A stretch of 64,000 nucleotides of DNA from Manihot esculenta (GCF_001659605.2 NC_035172.2:22055973-22119972), one strand, 5' to 3'. Positions 1 through 10,948 are shown, counted from the first letter of the stretch. The notes: generated by a model not told the origin, from the letters alone. Numbers and translations: made by a program.

Positions 1-49
1 GTTGGAGCTGTCAAGCTGAGCAGGAGCCAACCCACCAAGAGGATTTGAG
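1..49 (+). other. possible 3' end of an exon cut by the window edge
   Basis: The first 49 bases are GC-richer than what follows and end at a good splice donor context (GAG followed by GTAATT at 50). One frame is open to the donor. Another gives a short peptide ending in QPTKRI with a TGA at 46-48, so this could be an internal exon or the end of a coding region. Nothing in it identifies a family. The call rests only on composition and the donor, and could be chance. Confidence 0.22.
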
Positions 50-560
50 GTAATTTTCCTTTCTTTGGTTCCTGTTCTATTAGTGAGTTTAACGATTAGG
101 AGAGAGTCTTTCTTCCTTACTAAGTTAAGAATCTTCTCTGCTACTCAAATCAATTTTATAGGGGAGACCATTTTGAAGGCTGACGAAAATGGATTCTCCA
201 AATATATTGAATCAACCAATTAAAAATACTTCAGACGTTGCCTCTGCCCCAAATTTACTTTGTATTTATTTTTTTATTCTCGTCTGGATTTGATTTGCCT
301 CTACCCCAAATGTTCCTATTCTTAATTTTTATCTGATTTTATTGTTATGATTACATGATTGCAGGTTGATCTTTATTATTGATCTTTGTTCAAATATTTT
401 ATATCAATACTTTTATTTATAATTGATGGTCTCAAATCTAATGTAAATGGTAGGTGTTATAGTGTCATTCTTTGAATAATGTGTTGATGGTAAAAGGAAA
501 TATTATTCTGCCATCATTGAATTTGACCTGATTATGTAAATGAAATTGAAAAGTTTTTCA
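50..560. other. AT-rich non-coding stretch
   Basis: I see no coding potential, structural RNA or element ends here. The stretch is AT-rich with homopolymer runs and could be intron or intergenic DNA. Confidence 0.5.
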
Positions 561-843
561 ATGGAGAAATTTGACATGGGCCATTTAGACTCCTTTTCAT
601 TAAGTAATTTTTTTACTAGATTTGAATATGAAAGATGGATATATATAAGAATGATTGCTTGAGATGTTTTTGTTTTTTACTTTTTTCATTGTTCAAATTT
701 TAAAATTGGAGCTAACATTCAGATGTTCAATTGCTAAGTGTGGAAAATACAGAGATAATTAAATTGCTTATCTTTTATTTTTTATATTCTCAATATTTAT
801 GTGAAACTTATATGGACTGAAGGTTAAGTTTACAGCTTTCTTC
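561..843 (+). repeat. tandem duplication, copy A (intact)
   Basis: This ~285 bp unit begins atggagaaatttgacatggg and is repeated, with scattered substitutions and small indels, as copy B. Copy B begins at about 844 and resumes at 18893-19172. The copies were adjacent before a CACTA transposon entered the start of copy B. Copy A therefore preserves the uninterrupted target sequence. No coding sequence is apparent. Confidence 0.85.
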
Positions 844-853
844 GATGGAGAAA

Positions 854-886
854 CACCACAAAAAAATAGACTATTAGCGACGGAAA
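854..886 (+). repeat. CACTA left terminal inverted repeat
   Basis: It pairs with 18860-18892 on the other strand. The shared core is CAC(C/T)A(C/T)AAAA followed by AGACTAT(T/C)AGC. Confidence 0.85.
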
Positions 887-1010
887 TTACTTCCATAAAA
901 AAAAAATCTAGCGACGAAATTAGCGACGGATTAGTGACGAATACTTTATGTTTATATTTCCGACGGATTTGCGACAGATTTTTAAAATATTAGCGAAATT
1001 CCATCGCTAA
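872..1010 (+). repeat. CACTA left subterminal repeats
   Basis: Several copies of TTAGCGACGGA and variants (for example AGCGACGAAAT, CCGACGGATT) lie directly inside the left TIR. In En/Spm elements such repeats are the binding sites of the accessory transposition protein. The same motif, in both orientations, fills the right arm. Confidence 0.75.
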
Positions 1011-1070
1011 TCAGTCAGAAAATGCAAACAATATAAAAAAAAACCCTAATATTCTCTTTCATCCTCTCTT

Positions 1071-1460
1071 TTGATTTCAGCCACCCTTTTCCTCTCCTCT
1101 CTTCTCCTCAACGCCGCATCCTTCTTCTTGCCACTGTCGCCACCGCCGCCACTGCTGATTCCGTGGCTATCACGTGTTGTTGTTGCCTCGCCGTCGCTGT
1201 TGCTGCTGCTTTTCCTGCTGCTGTGGCTGTGTCACCATTGCTGGAGCTGCCACCGCCATTGCCACTCATCGCCGCTGCCGCCACTACTATTCCCATGGCT
1301 GTTGTGCGTTGTTGTCGCCTTACAGTCGTTGTTGCTACCGCTGTTCCTGCTGCCGCGGCTGTGTCGCTATTGCTGGAGCCGCCACCGCTGTTGCCACTCA
1401 CCGCTGTTGCCACTCACCGCTGCTACAGTTGCCGATCGTCGCCACTCCGTGTAAGTTAGT
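1071..1460. repeat. GC-rich trinucleotide low-complexity block
   Basis: The block is built from GCC, GCT and CTG-like triplets and is much GC-richer than the DNA around it. It is open in several frames on both strands with Leu/Pro/Ala/Cys-rich translations, which reflects composition rather than selection. It may be a captured, low-complexity 5' exon of a host gene, but I find no recognisable domain. Confidence 0.6.
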
Positions 1461-2185
1461 GATAGAAAGGTTGGTTGATCCTCTTTTGGTCTGATTAATG
1501 TATGCTTGTCCTTGAAAAAATTACTTCATTTTGATGTTGCTTGCCATGTTACCAAATCAATACCATGAATTAATTAAAAATACTTAATTAGTTCATCCAT
1601 AACTAATTGTAAATAATTATATAATACTAAATTAGGAGCATAATAACAGAGAAGTTCAATGATAGACACAATTGATCTTAAATAAAAATTCACATTAAAT
1701 TAGGTTCAAAAGGGATTTCAATGCTGCTGATGTACTGTTGAATTGGGCAATTATTTGTGTGCTGTTGAATTGGACCAACAGAATTTACTTACCTTGATTG
1801 TGTTAACGGTTATTTAATCTTATTGGATGCATAAATGAAAATATTATGTGAATAATTTAAAAAATTAGAATAAGAGCTTAAATTGCATCATGAAAATATG
1901 TCTTTTTATTTTTTTTTTTGCTCCTGCTTTGCTGTGTTTATAATTTCGCACAAAAATTTTAAAGCTCCATTTTTCATTTTTTTTTACCAAAATCCTTGGT
2001 TTTTTAATTTAGTCCAAATTAAAAATCTCAATTTCTTTTTTTTTCTTGATATTTAGGTTAAATTAAAATTTATAAGATAATTTAGATAAAAAGGTTAAAA
2101 ATTAATTAGATTAAACTTTCCTCGTAAACTTAAGAGTAAAATTGAATATTAAGCTTTTTAATTTTAAAAACATAATTTCTTTTAA
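1461..2185. other. AT-rich CACTA left-arm spacer
   Basis: This is AT-rich with poly-T tracts, and I see no gene or element boundary. Confidence 0.5.
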
Positions 2186-2189
2186 AAAA

Positions 2190-2410
2190 TTTGTGTTGCT
2201 GCTACTGCTGTGCAGCAGCAAGCTTGCTGCACAGTAGCAGTTGCTGCTGCTGTGCTGCAGCAAGCATGCAGATTGCTGCTGCTGTGTAGCAAGCTTGAAG
2301 CAGTTGCTGCTGCTGTGCTACAGCAAGTATGCTGCACTCAGCAGAGCAACAAGCTTGTTGCAGCAGCAAGCTTGTGCTGTGAATGCTGCACTCAGCAGCA
2401 GCAACTATTG
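2190..2410. repeat. imperfect CTG/CAG array with inverted halves
   Basis: The stretch alternates GCTGCTGCT and CAGCAGCAA blocks on the same strand, together with several AGCTTG and GCTGCA palindromes. It can fold into CTG/CAG hairpins. Both short open frames across it are low-complexity. Confidence 0.7.
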
Positions 2411-2820
2411 GTTACTTTTATATGAAAAATAATTACATTCTATTTCATGCATAATACTTTATAAAATATATTTATTTAATTTCTTACCTTTATATGAAAA
2501 ATTGTTCAATTTTTTTTGTTAAAAAAAATAAGTGGAAGAATATTTGGATTACTTTTATTTGAGACTGCGCTGAGCATGCATGCTTATATAATAATATTCA
2601 GATTTATAAAAAAAATCAAATTTAGTGGCAGAGATCAATTCAACACTAAAAACTCATTTTTATAACTTTTGATATGTATAGTTCGGCTTGGTCAGTTTAC
2701 TTTACGTGCCTTCATTCAACTCTACTTTGATATGTATTGTTAAATTAATTAGTGTGTTTGATTTGTTAAATTAGTATATAATTAGAGTTGAATTTGTTTA
2801 TATTTCAGAATATATTTATC

Positions 2821-3030
2821 ATGTCGGTAGATCGTAGATGGACGTATGAGCGATTAGATCAAAATGACTTCCTTAATTCTGAATTTGAGATTGGAGTGGA
2901 GACATTTCTAAACTTTACCCATGCACAAGTACAATTTACATGCCAAGATAAAATTCATTGTCTATGTTCTAAGTGTCAGGATAGAAAATTTCAGAATAGG
3001 CAAGATGTTACTTATCACCTTTGCAAATAG
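2821..3030 (+). pseudogene. CACTA TNP2 N-terminal (transposase-associated) domain, truncated
   Basis: The 69-residue reading frame starts at an ATG just after a polypyrimidine-AG acceptor-like stretch. It reads as the transposase-associated domain found at the start of plant En/Spm TNP2 proteins: an aromatic DRRWTYERL opening, a GVETFLNF segment, then a CLCSKC pair of Cys-X2-Cys residues and KFQNRQDVTYHL. The domain is thought to bind DNA. A stop follows at 3028-3030 and the rest of TNP2 (the DDE-bearing core) is absent between here and the copia insertion at 3184, so this is a fragment of a dead transposase. The family match is from recalled motifs, not a search. Confidence 0.75.
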
Positions 3031-3183
3031 AAACATAGAAAAAGATGAGACTATTACAAAACACTCTGGTGGTTCAATAAAATTGGAGGTTCATGAGAAT
3101 AGATTAGTATAACTCTTTTATTTCTTACTTTTATTTATACAATTCTGTTTTTATATAGATGGTTAGAAATTATTCGTGCATCT

Positions 3184-3492
3184 TGAGAAGAAATGTAGAG
3201 TTTCTCATTAATGATCAAAGAATGGTGATTACAATTGTGAAAAAATACAATGATCTAAGCTTCTACTTTTAATATTTACATAGCTCTTAAATTAACTTGA
3301 GAGAAATTAGTTGTAACTCCTTTGGAGAGAAGTTTACTTGAGAGAAGTCTGTTACAACTGTAAAATAACAGTAAAAGTAAGCTCTGAAAGTTCAGGAAAT
3401 AAGCTCTGGGAGTTGCTGGAAACTACTGGAAGCTGTTGCTGGAAACTACTGGAAGCTGCTGTTAGTTGCTGGAAACTACTGGAGGCTGTTAC
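3184..3492 (-). repeat. copia 3' LTR, outer part (split by G1)
   Basis: This is the first 309 bp of the left LTR. It continues at 13248-13318, giving 380 bp, exactly the length of the other LTR. The inner half is a tandem run of TTGCTGGAAACTACTGGAAG-like units. Confidence 0.9.
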
Positions 3493-3671
3493 TGTAATAC
3501 CCGGCTAGAGTCCGGCATCCGAATTCCTGTCGTCCGGTGGAATCCAGGATGTCAAAATTCTCTAGAATGGTAAGATTTATGTTTTTCTAACGTAATATAG
3601 CATGTTTTCATGTTTTCAAGTTGAAATGAAAAGAGTTTTTGAAAGAAAAGAACCAAGACAGAAAAGCCAGG

Positions 3672-4555
3672 TTCGGCCGCCGAAGGTGACATTCGGCCGC
3701 CGAACATGCATGGCTTTCGGTTTCACGATAGGCCGCCGAAGGTGGTCTGGCCAGCCACCTATAAAAGGCCCTCAGTCGGTTGCAAGGATAAGCTTTGTCG
3801 TTTTCTTTCACTTTCTGAGGTGAGACCCTGTCCTTTTTGAGTTTTCTTCATGTTTTCATCAAATCATGCAAAGGTTTGATTGATTTTTATGGTATTTTGA
3901 AGGTTTTGAACTAAACACTTGAGATTTTGAAGTTTGGAGAGTTTGAAGGAGAGTTGCTCCAAAACTCCACGTTGGGATCGTTCATCTTCTTGTTTTCAAG
4001 AGGTAAGTGAAGATCCTGAGCTTGTTTTTATGATTTATGGAAGATTTTTGAGGTTTTGGGGGAGAGTTGCATGAATAGGGTAAAAAGAGAGGTTTTGATG
4101 ATTTTGTGAGAAAAGCATGTTTATGTGTTATATGTTTGTGTTGTTGGGGTTTTAAGGTAGTTTCTGACCCCTTTGAGCATATGCTTAGGTGTATGCATGT
4201 TGAGGAATTGAGGTGTTTGAGTTTGGGAGAGTTTGGTGCATTTTGGCGTGAGGCAGAGCAAGGTTCTGCCTTGCTGATGAACCCAGCTTCGGCCGCTGAA
4301 GAATGGTTCGACCGCCGAATGTGCTGAGGAGGTGGCTTCGGTTGCCTAAGCTTGCCCCCGAGCCTTTGGACTTTTGGCTCTGGAGGGGAGGTTCGGCCGC
4401 CGAAGGTTAGAGACTTTCGTCTCTGGAGTGCCTTTCAGCCCCCAAAACTTGCCCCCGAAAGGGTTCGGCTGCCGAAAGTTGAGATTCGGCCGCCGAAGGT
4501 GCATGAGTTTCGGCTCTGGACAGGACTTTCGGCCGCCGAACCTGCCGCCGAAAGT
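3672..4555 (+). repeat. GC palindrome (TTCGGCCGCCGAA) arrays of the G1 5' LTR
   Basis: Near-perfect palindromes TTCGGC-C-GCCGAA at 3672 and 3692, and a variant near 3729, stand upstream of the TATA box. A second cluster of full and half sites (TTCGGCTGCCGAA, GCCGCCGAAAG and others) runs 4287-4552 in the transcribed leader. Every copy contains GCCGCC, the GCC-box core recognised by plant ERF/AP2 factors. The motif is repeated in all Tekay LTRs of the window, which argues for function, either factor binding or RNA hairpins, rather than drift. Confidence 0.8.
3760..3767 (+). promoter_or_regulatory. TATA box of G1 5' LTR
   Basis: TATAAAAG sits in the conserved context GCCACC-TATAAAAG. It is found at the same LTR position in the other copies (11229, 19878, 27431, 29270, 43601, 51217, and 60857-60864 on the minus strand). 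Transcription would start ~25-35 bp downstream. Confidence 0.75.
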
Positions 4556-4680
4556 GTTCTGTCCAGCCTTCCTTTGCATGCTTTGCATGGATGTTTGAGT
4601 GAGTTTACGGGGATTCTTGGGGAGTTTAATAGAATTGGTCATAAGCTAGTTTGGTCTCTCATTTGAGTCCATCTGTGTAG
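4003..4680 (+). promoter_or_regulatory. putative leader intron 1 (G1)
   Basis: The donor is AAGAG|GTAAGT at 4003 and the acceptor TGTGTAG ends at 4680. Both are conserved in G2 (20119-20697), G3 (29511-30127) and G4 (43840-44447). The interval holds the downstream palindrome array. This is inferred from consensus sites only. Confidence 0.45.
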
Positions 4681-4940
4681 GTACAGACCAGAGGAACTAG
4701 AGAGAGCAGCAGTGAGTACTGCTCCAGCATTACAGAGCCTGCAGAGTCAGTCCAGAGAGCCAGAGGTGAGTGGAACTAAACTTAATTCTTTTAATTGAGA
4801 AATGAAATGCTTTTAGCATCATTCATGCATCATGAGTATGCAGTAGGTTGTTTGCATTAGACTCCACAAATATGTTGCATTGCATAGTTATTTGTTGATG
4901 TGGGTGAATGCTGAATGATCCAATAGTTCCAGACAGGAAG

Positions 4941-5122
4941 TCCAGGACCCCATTCTACGGCCTGGCAAGTATAGGAAAGTCCAGGACCCCATTCTACGGC
5001 CTGGCAGGTATAGTAAAGACCAGGTGCCCAGTCTACGCCCTGGCAAATGGTAAGTACAGGTGTTATATACACGTATACATATACAGTATAGGAAGACCAG
5101 GACCCCATTCTACGGCCTGGCA
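4941..5122 (+). repeat. CCAG...CTGG minisatellite of G1 5' LTR (4 units)
   Basis: Four units of a ~27 bp motif open with CCAGG and close with CCTGGCA around CCCATTCTACGG, separated by short spacers. The ends are complementary, so each unit can form a small stem. Equivalent arrays are at 12411-12592, 20975-21121, 30405-30548, 44724-44870, 52341-52488 and 59506-59685. Confidence 0.8.
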
Positions 5123-5733
5123 TGGAACAGTTACTGGGACTATGTGGTGACAGGTTTACCCTTGATGTGAATTGTCTGTGATATGATGCATTCCATGAGA
5201 TCATGTTTTATGACTTGTTTTACTGTTCTACTCACTGGGCTATAGAGCTCATCCCACTCCCTTAACCCCAGTCTTGCAGGTTCAGTGTACAGTGTACAGG
5301 GGAAGTCCAGCAGAGTACAGGAAGAGAGAAGAGTTTTGTAATAGCTTAGAATGGACATGTAATATTAAAGAGATGTACTAGTTGTTGTGCTTGACTTAGT
5401 TATTTTGTGTTATAAATCTTGTGTTATGTACATGATCTGTATATGTATATGTTTTACAGAGTATGTGAAAAACCAGGCTTAAACTAGGCTTAACAGGTAT
5501 GAGTTAACCCATCTAGAGCAAGCTCTAGTCAGGGGTACAGAGTACAGAGATAGTGCATGCACAGGTTAAGCCTTGGTTCAGAAAAGAGGTTTTATTTTCA
5601 CAGGAAATGTATGATCATGTATGAGATTTACAGGTACCCAGAGAGTATAGCAGGCTTGCTACGGGTTCTGACGGCCTTAAGCCGACCTTAATCCTAGCGC
5701 CGGTGGCGATTCGATTTTCGGGTCGTTACAGAT

Positions 5734-5745
5734 TGGTATCAGAGC
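5734..5745 (+). promoter_or_regulatory. G1 primer-binding site (tRNA-iMet)
   Basis: TGGTATCAGAGC, complementary to the 3' end of plant initiator tRNA-Met, lies three bases after the LTR. Confidence 0.93.
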
Positions 5746-5958
5746 CCTAGGTTCATATGATCGGACCTATAGAGTGAGTGTCGGGCTCATAGAGAGTAGA
5801 GGAAGTCAAGCACAATAGGAAATCATGTCCACTAGGATAGGATGTTGAGTCCTGTCTATTTGATGCTATGACATGCCATGATATGCATGTGCATTATTGC
5901 GATATGTGCGTTCAATATATGCTGATATGCTATGTTATGTGTTGTTTCCAGAGTTAAG

Positions 5959-8900
5959 ATGCGAGGAACTCGTCGATCAGCTCGATTGACTGGAGTCCCA
6001 CCAAAGAGTGAGAGAACAACTGCTCATCCTCCTGCATTGCCAAGGGCAAGGTCTCAGAGATCTAGCAGGGAAAGTACGTCAATAGACCCTAGAAGGTCTG
6101 TAGACGAGAGCAAAAGAGGTACAGTTAGAGGAGGAAGATCAGAGGAAGTGAGGGAGGCTATGGAGATTGATCAGTCTATAGATGACAGTATGAGTGTAGG
6201 CAGATCTGAAGAAGGTATGGGAGAGTCGCAGGGAGGCGCTCAGGCCTCAGGTTTTGACTATCCATCCTTTCCTCAGGACCCAGGGTATCCGATGGAAGGT
6301 ATGTCGGAGTACTCTAGTTTTGTCCCATATCCTACTTACATGCCATATATGCCTTATCCTCATTATTATCCACCATATCCTATGTATCCCCCTTCCCCTA
6401 CCCATCCAAGTGTAGCACACCCAGAGCTAAATGAACCAGTACCTCCACCACCACAACCAGAACCAGTAGCCCCTGTTGTTGAAAGACATCAACCTAGCTC
6501 ATCTGGAGGTAAGGTGCAAATGACAGAGTACTTGAAATTGGATGCTCCTAAATTCAATCCGGGAGATGATCCATTTGAATACCTCAGATCAGTTAGGATG
6601 ATAACCAGTGAATTGGGAGCTGATGATAGTAGAGCCATTGAGATGGCAGGGTTTACACTTAAGTGTAAGAAAGCGCGAGAATGGTTCAAGAACTATATAG
6701 AGCCCAGGATTGACAGTATGTCGTGGGGAGAGTTCGCCAATGAGTTTGCAGGGTGGGCTTTTCCTGATATCTCTAGGGAGATGAAAGTCATAGAATTTGA
6801 GCAGTTGAGACAGACAGACGAGATGAGTGTTGACGAGTTTACAGATAAGTTCCTAGATGTGCTTCAGTATGTGGGTCAAGCCTATGATACTGATCAGAAG
6901 AAGGCAAGGAGATATACTATGAGATTGCATCCCAGGTATTCTTCCTTGATTCATCCAGCAGAAAAGGAGAGTTTCCACTCTATAGTGGACGCAGCTAGGA
7001 AAATGGAAGCAAGTGCCAATAGTCAGAGACAGTCAAAGGCACAGGCTTCGGGTTCTAAGGCCCCCAGTGCAGCAACGTCAGGTAGCAAAAGATGGGAAAA
7101 GGCAAAAGGAACAAAGAGTAAGTTCTGGAGTAAAGTTAAGTCTGGTCTGGGAATAGGTAGTGGCTCAAGCTCTGGCGCAAGCAGTTCAGTATGTAGAAGA
7201 TGTGGGAGACCACACAAGGGAGCTTGTCAGTTGGGATCTTCAGCCTGTTATAGGTGTGGACAGGAAGGGCATTTTGCTCGGGATTGTCCTCAGGTGACGT
7301 TTGCACCATCCCAACATATGAGTTCAGGCAGTGTAGTACAGCCAGCAGCTCCAGCCGTACCTCAGAGTAGTGGCAGAGGTAGAGGGAGAGGGGCAGCCTC
7401 TACTTCAGCAGCAGGTTCCCGAGGTGGAAATTCGGTAGCCCCAGCACGGATTTTCACTGTAACACAGGAGGAGGCTAACACGTCGAACACAGTGGTGTCA
7501 GGTAATCTCATCATAGGGTGTTCAGATGTGTATGCTTTGATGGACCCCGGTGCTTCTCATTCCTTTGTTGCTTCGAGAGCCATAGAGAGGTTGGGTTTGA
7601 TGATTTCTGAGTTAGAGTATCCTCTCTGGGTCAGTGGACCCAAGTGTGACCCATCAGTGGTAGTGTCAGTCTGTCGTTTCAGTCCAGTGTTCATAGAGGG
7701 TAGATACCTTCCAGCTGACCTTGTGGTTCTAGACTTGACAGATTTTGATGTCATTCTAGGGATGGATTGGTTATCTGCATATAATGCGACCTTGGACTGT
7801 AAAGAGAAGGTAGTGAGTCTCAGAGACCAGGATGGGTCAGAGTGTGTCTTCAGAGGAGACAGGAGAGGTACACCCAGAGGTTTGATTTCAGCCCTTCAGG
7901 CTCGTCGTTTGCTTAGGAGGGGTTGTCAGGGGTTTCTAGCTCGTGTGAGAGAGCTAGACAGACAGGTTAGGGAACCAGCCGCAGTACCAGTACTCCGAGA
8001 GTTTCCAGATGTGTTTCCAGACGACTTACCAGGACTACCACCTGATAGGGAGATAGAGTTTGAAATTGAATTGTTGCCTGATACCAGACCTATCTCTATT
8101 CCTCTCTACAGGATGGCACCAGCAGAATTACAAGAGTTGAAAAAGCAGTTGCAGGAGTTGGTAGATAAGGGTTTCATCCGCCGTAGTACCTCACCTTGGG
8201 GTGCTCCAGTGCTCTTTGTCAGAAAGAAGGATGGATCCCTCAGACTTTGTATCGACTACAGACAGTTGAACAAGGTCACTACCAAGAATAGGTATCCTCT
8301 ACCTAGGATTGATGATCTATTCGACCAGCTAGCTGGAGCAGGTTGTTTCTCTAAAATAGATCTGAGATCCGGATATCATCAGTTGAGAGTCATAGAGGCA
8401 GATGTGCCAAAGACAGCTTTTAGGACCAGATATGGGCATTATGAGTTCTTGGTGATGCTGTTCGGGTTGACTAACACCCCTGTAGCATTCATGGATCTCA
8501 TGAATAGAGTTTTCAGTGAGTTTTTGGATCACTTTGTCCTTGTTTTTATCGATGATATCTTAGTGTATTCCAGAGATGCAGAGGAGCATGCCCAGCATCT
8601 GAGGATAGTTCTACAGACACTGAGAGAGCATGGTTTGTATGCCAAGTTCTCTAAGTGTGAGTTTTGGTTGAGGAGCATTTCCTTCTTGGGACACGTGGTA
8701 TCAGTAGAAGGGATTGAGGTAAACCCTAAGAAGATAGAGGCTGTAGCTAACTGGCCCAGACCCACTATAGTGACTGAGATTAAAAGCTTTTTGGGACTGG
8801 CAGGTTACTACAGGAGGTTCGTTCAGGACTTCTCGAAGATAGCTGCTCCTATGACCAAACTAACTCAGAAAAACCAGAAGTTTGTCTGGTCAGACCAGTG

Positions 8901-10887
8901 TGAAGAGAGCTTTGAGGAGCTCAAAAGTAGATTGACATCAGCACCAGTGCTAGCTCTGCCTGTTAGTAACGAGGATTTCACAGTGTTCTGTGATGCGTCT
9001 CGAGTGGGATTGGGTTGTGTTTTGATGCAGAGTGATAGGGTGATTGCTTATGCTTCTAGACAGTTGAAGAAGCACGAGTTGAATTACCCCACCCATGACC
9101 TAGAGATGGCAGCAGTTATCTTTGCACTCAAGATGTGGAGGCATTACCTCTACAGGGTTAAATGCGAGATTTTCACTGATCACAAGAGTTTACAGTACAT
9201 CTTGAGCCAGAAAGAGCTGAATTTGAGGCAGAGAAGATGGGTAGAATTGCTCAGTGATTATGATTGTAAGATCCAGTATCATCCGGGTAAGGCGAATGTG
9301 GTGGCAGATGCCCTAAGCCGGAAGTCACTAGGTAGTTTATCCCATATAGCAGTAGAGCGGAGACCAGTAGTGATGGAGCTTTACAAGCTCATTGAGGAAG
9401 GGTTACAGTTAGAATTGTCTGGTACAGGTGCGTTGATAGCACAAATGAGAGTGACACCAGTGTTTCTGGAGCAGATAGCATAGAAACAGCACGAGGACCC
9501 TGAATTGATGAAAATTGCCAGGACTGTTCAGTCAGGCAACAGTGCAGAGTTCAGATTTGACAGCAAAGGGATCCTTCGCTATGGGAGTCGACTTTGTGTA
9601 CCAGATAGTAGCAGTGTGAAGGAAGACATTATGAGGGAAGCTCATAATGCGAGGTATAGTATTCACCCAGGAGCCACCAAGATGTATCAAGATCTGAAAA
9701 GGGTATATTGGTGGCCAGCCATGAAGAAAGAAGTGGCGCAGTTCGTGACAGCCTGTGAGATTTGTCAAAGGGTGAAACTAGAACATCAGATGCTGGCTAG
9801 AATGCTTAACCCACTGTCGATTCCAGAGTGGAAATGGGAAAATATAGCTATGGATTTTGTAGTAGGCTTACCGGCAGCGTCCAACAGGATAGACTCCATA
9901 TGGGTGATTGTGGACAGACTCACGAAAGCTGCTCATTTTATTTCAGTTAGGAGTAACTATTCTGTGGATAAGTTGGCACAGATATATCTAGATGAGATAG
10001 TGAGATTACATGGAGTTCCAGTGTCTATAGTTTCAGACAGAGGACCTCAGTTCACCTCCAGATTTTGGCAAAGTCTGCAGAGTGCGATGGGCACGAGGTT
10101 GGATTTTAGCACTGCTTTCCATCCACAGACTGATGGACAGTCAGAGAGAACCATCCAGACCATTGAAGATATGCTCAGAATGTGTGTGTTAGACTTTGGC
10201 GGTTCTTAGAGGCAGCATCTACCTCTGGTGGAGTTTGCCTACAATAACAGCCATCATGCTAGCATCGGGATGGCTCCTTATGAAGCGTTGTATGGGAGGA
10301 AGTGCAGATCACCTGTTTGCTGGGAAGAGGTAGGAGAGAAAGCTCTTGCAGGGCCAGAGTTAGTAGAGATTACCAGTAGAGTGGTACCCATGATCAGAGA
10401 GAGGATCAGAACAGCTCAGAGCAGGCAGAAAAGCTATGCAGACGTACGCAGAAAGCAGATAGAGTTTCAGAAGGGTAGTATGGTATTGCTGAAAGTGTCT
10501 CCAATGAAAAGAGTGGTTCGGTTTGGCAGAAAAGGTAAGTTAGCTCCACGATACATTGGACCCTTTGAGATTTTGCAGAGGATCGGAAATGTGTCGTATA
10601 AGCTGGATTTACCTGTGTCTATGGAGAGAATTCACCCGGTATTTCATGTTTCTATGCTACGGCAGTTTGTGTCAGATCCGAATCAGGTTCTGAGTGAGCA
10701 TGATGTGGAGATTCTTAGAGATCTCACCTATGTAGAGCAGCCAGTACGGATTCTGGATACACAGATCAGACAGTTAAGAAATAAGGAAATTCCGATGGTG
10801 AAAGTCCTATGGAACCACCATAATCTAGAAGAGTGTACTTGGGAGACGCGGGAGTCTATGCTCCAGCAGTATCCATATCTGTTTTGA
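5959..10887 (+). pseudogene. gag-pol: G1 gag-pol polyprotein, broken by two stop codons
   Basis: I start at the ATG of [12 protein letters not shown], which is shared by all four copies, rather than the in-frame ATG at 5932. The domains in order are: an acidic and Pro/Tyr-rich N-terminus; the gag core from residue ~186; two zinc-binding knuckles (~411-443, the second CX2CX4HX4C); an aspartic protease with DPGAS (~528) in place of the usual DSG/DTG; reverse transcriptase with FIDD (~862); RNase H; an HHCC plus DDE integrase; and a C-terminal chromodomain. Length would be ~1642 residues. TAG codons at 9481-9483 (codon 1175, a CAG in the sister copies) and 10207-10209 (codon 1417, a TGG in the sisters) cut off integrase. 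The [11 protein letters not shown] motif is altered to LFGLTNTPV. Proteins would be cytoplasmic VLP components and a nuclear integrase. Confidence 0.93.
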
Positions 10888-10948
10888 GGTTAGTTTCCTC
10901 CTTTTTATGTGTTTATTTGTTTAGGAATATTCGAGGACGAATGGTCTT

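Larger units (their letters stand above)
3493..5730 (+). repeat. G1 5' LTR
   Basis: The LTR is 2238 bp, from TGTAATACCC to TCGTTACA. It contains palindrome arrays, a TATA box, splice-like sites, a CCAG...CTGG minisatellite and an inverted repeat CTAGAGC-AA-GCTCTAG near 5511. Confidence 0.93.
4766..5951 (+). promoter_or_regulatory. putative leader intron 2 spanning the primer site (G1)
   Basis: The donor CAGAG|GTGAGT at 4766 lies 85 bases after the intron-1 acceptor. The acceptor TTGTTTCCAG ends at 5951, eight bases before the gag ATG. Splicing would remove the LTR end, many upstream ATGs and the primer-binding site. The equivalents are 20770-22012, 30201-31388 and 44520-45768. The last three carry a GCTAAT branch-site-like motif upstream of the acceptor. 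Confidence 0.45.

Noticed and set aside
1071..1494. Open frames of ~100-127 codons on both strands
   Set aside because: They are created by GC triplet repeats, open in several frames at once, with low-complexity translations and no domain.
2210..2432. Cys/Leu/Ala-rich small ORFs
   Set aside because: By-products of the CTG/CAG array.
4346..4666. Repeated small ORFs with RRPNL or RPPKV motifs in the Tekay LTRs, on both strands
   Set aside because: They recur only where the TTCGGCCGCCGAA arrays lie and are open on both strands because of the palindromes; there is no start-site or codon support.
4941..5122. CRISPR-like repeat and spacer look of the CCAG...CTGG units
   Set aside because: Spacers are repeated and related, the units sit inside plant LTRs, and there are no cas genes; this is a eukaryotic LTR minisatellite.
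4857..5204. Conserved ORF pairs over the CCAG...CTGG arrays
   Set aside because: Shadow frames of a minisatellite, which vary with its unit number.
5734..5745. tRNA fragment TGGTATCAGAGC
   Set aside because: It is a primer-binding site next to an LTR; no tRNA gene surrounds it.
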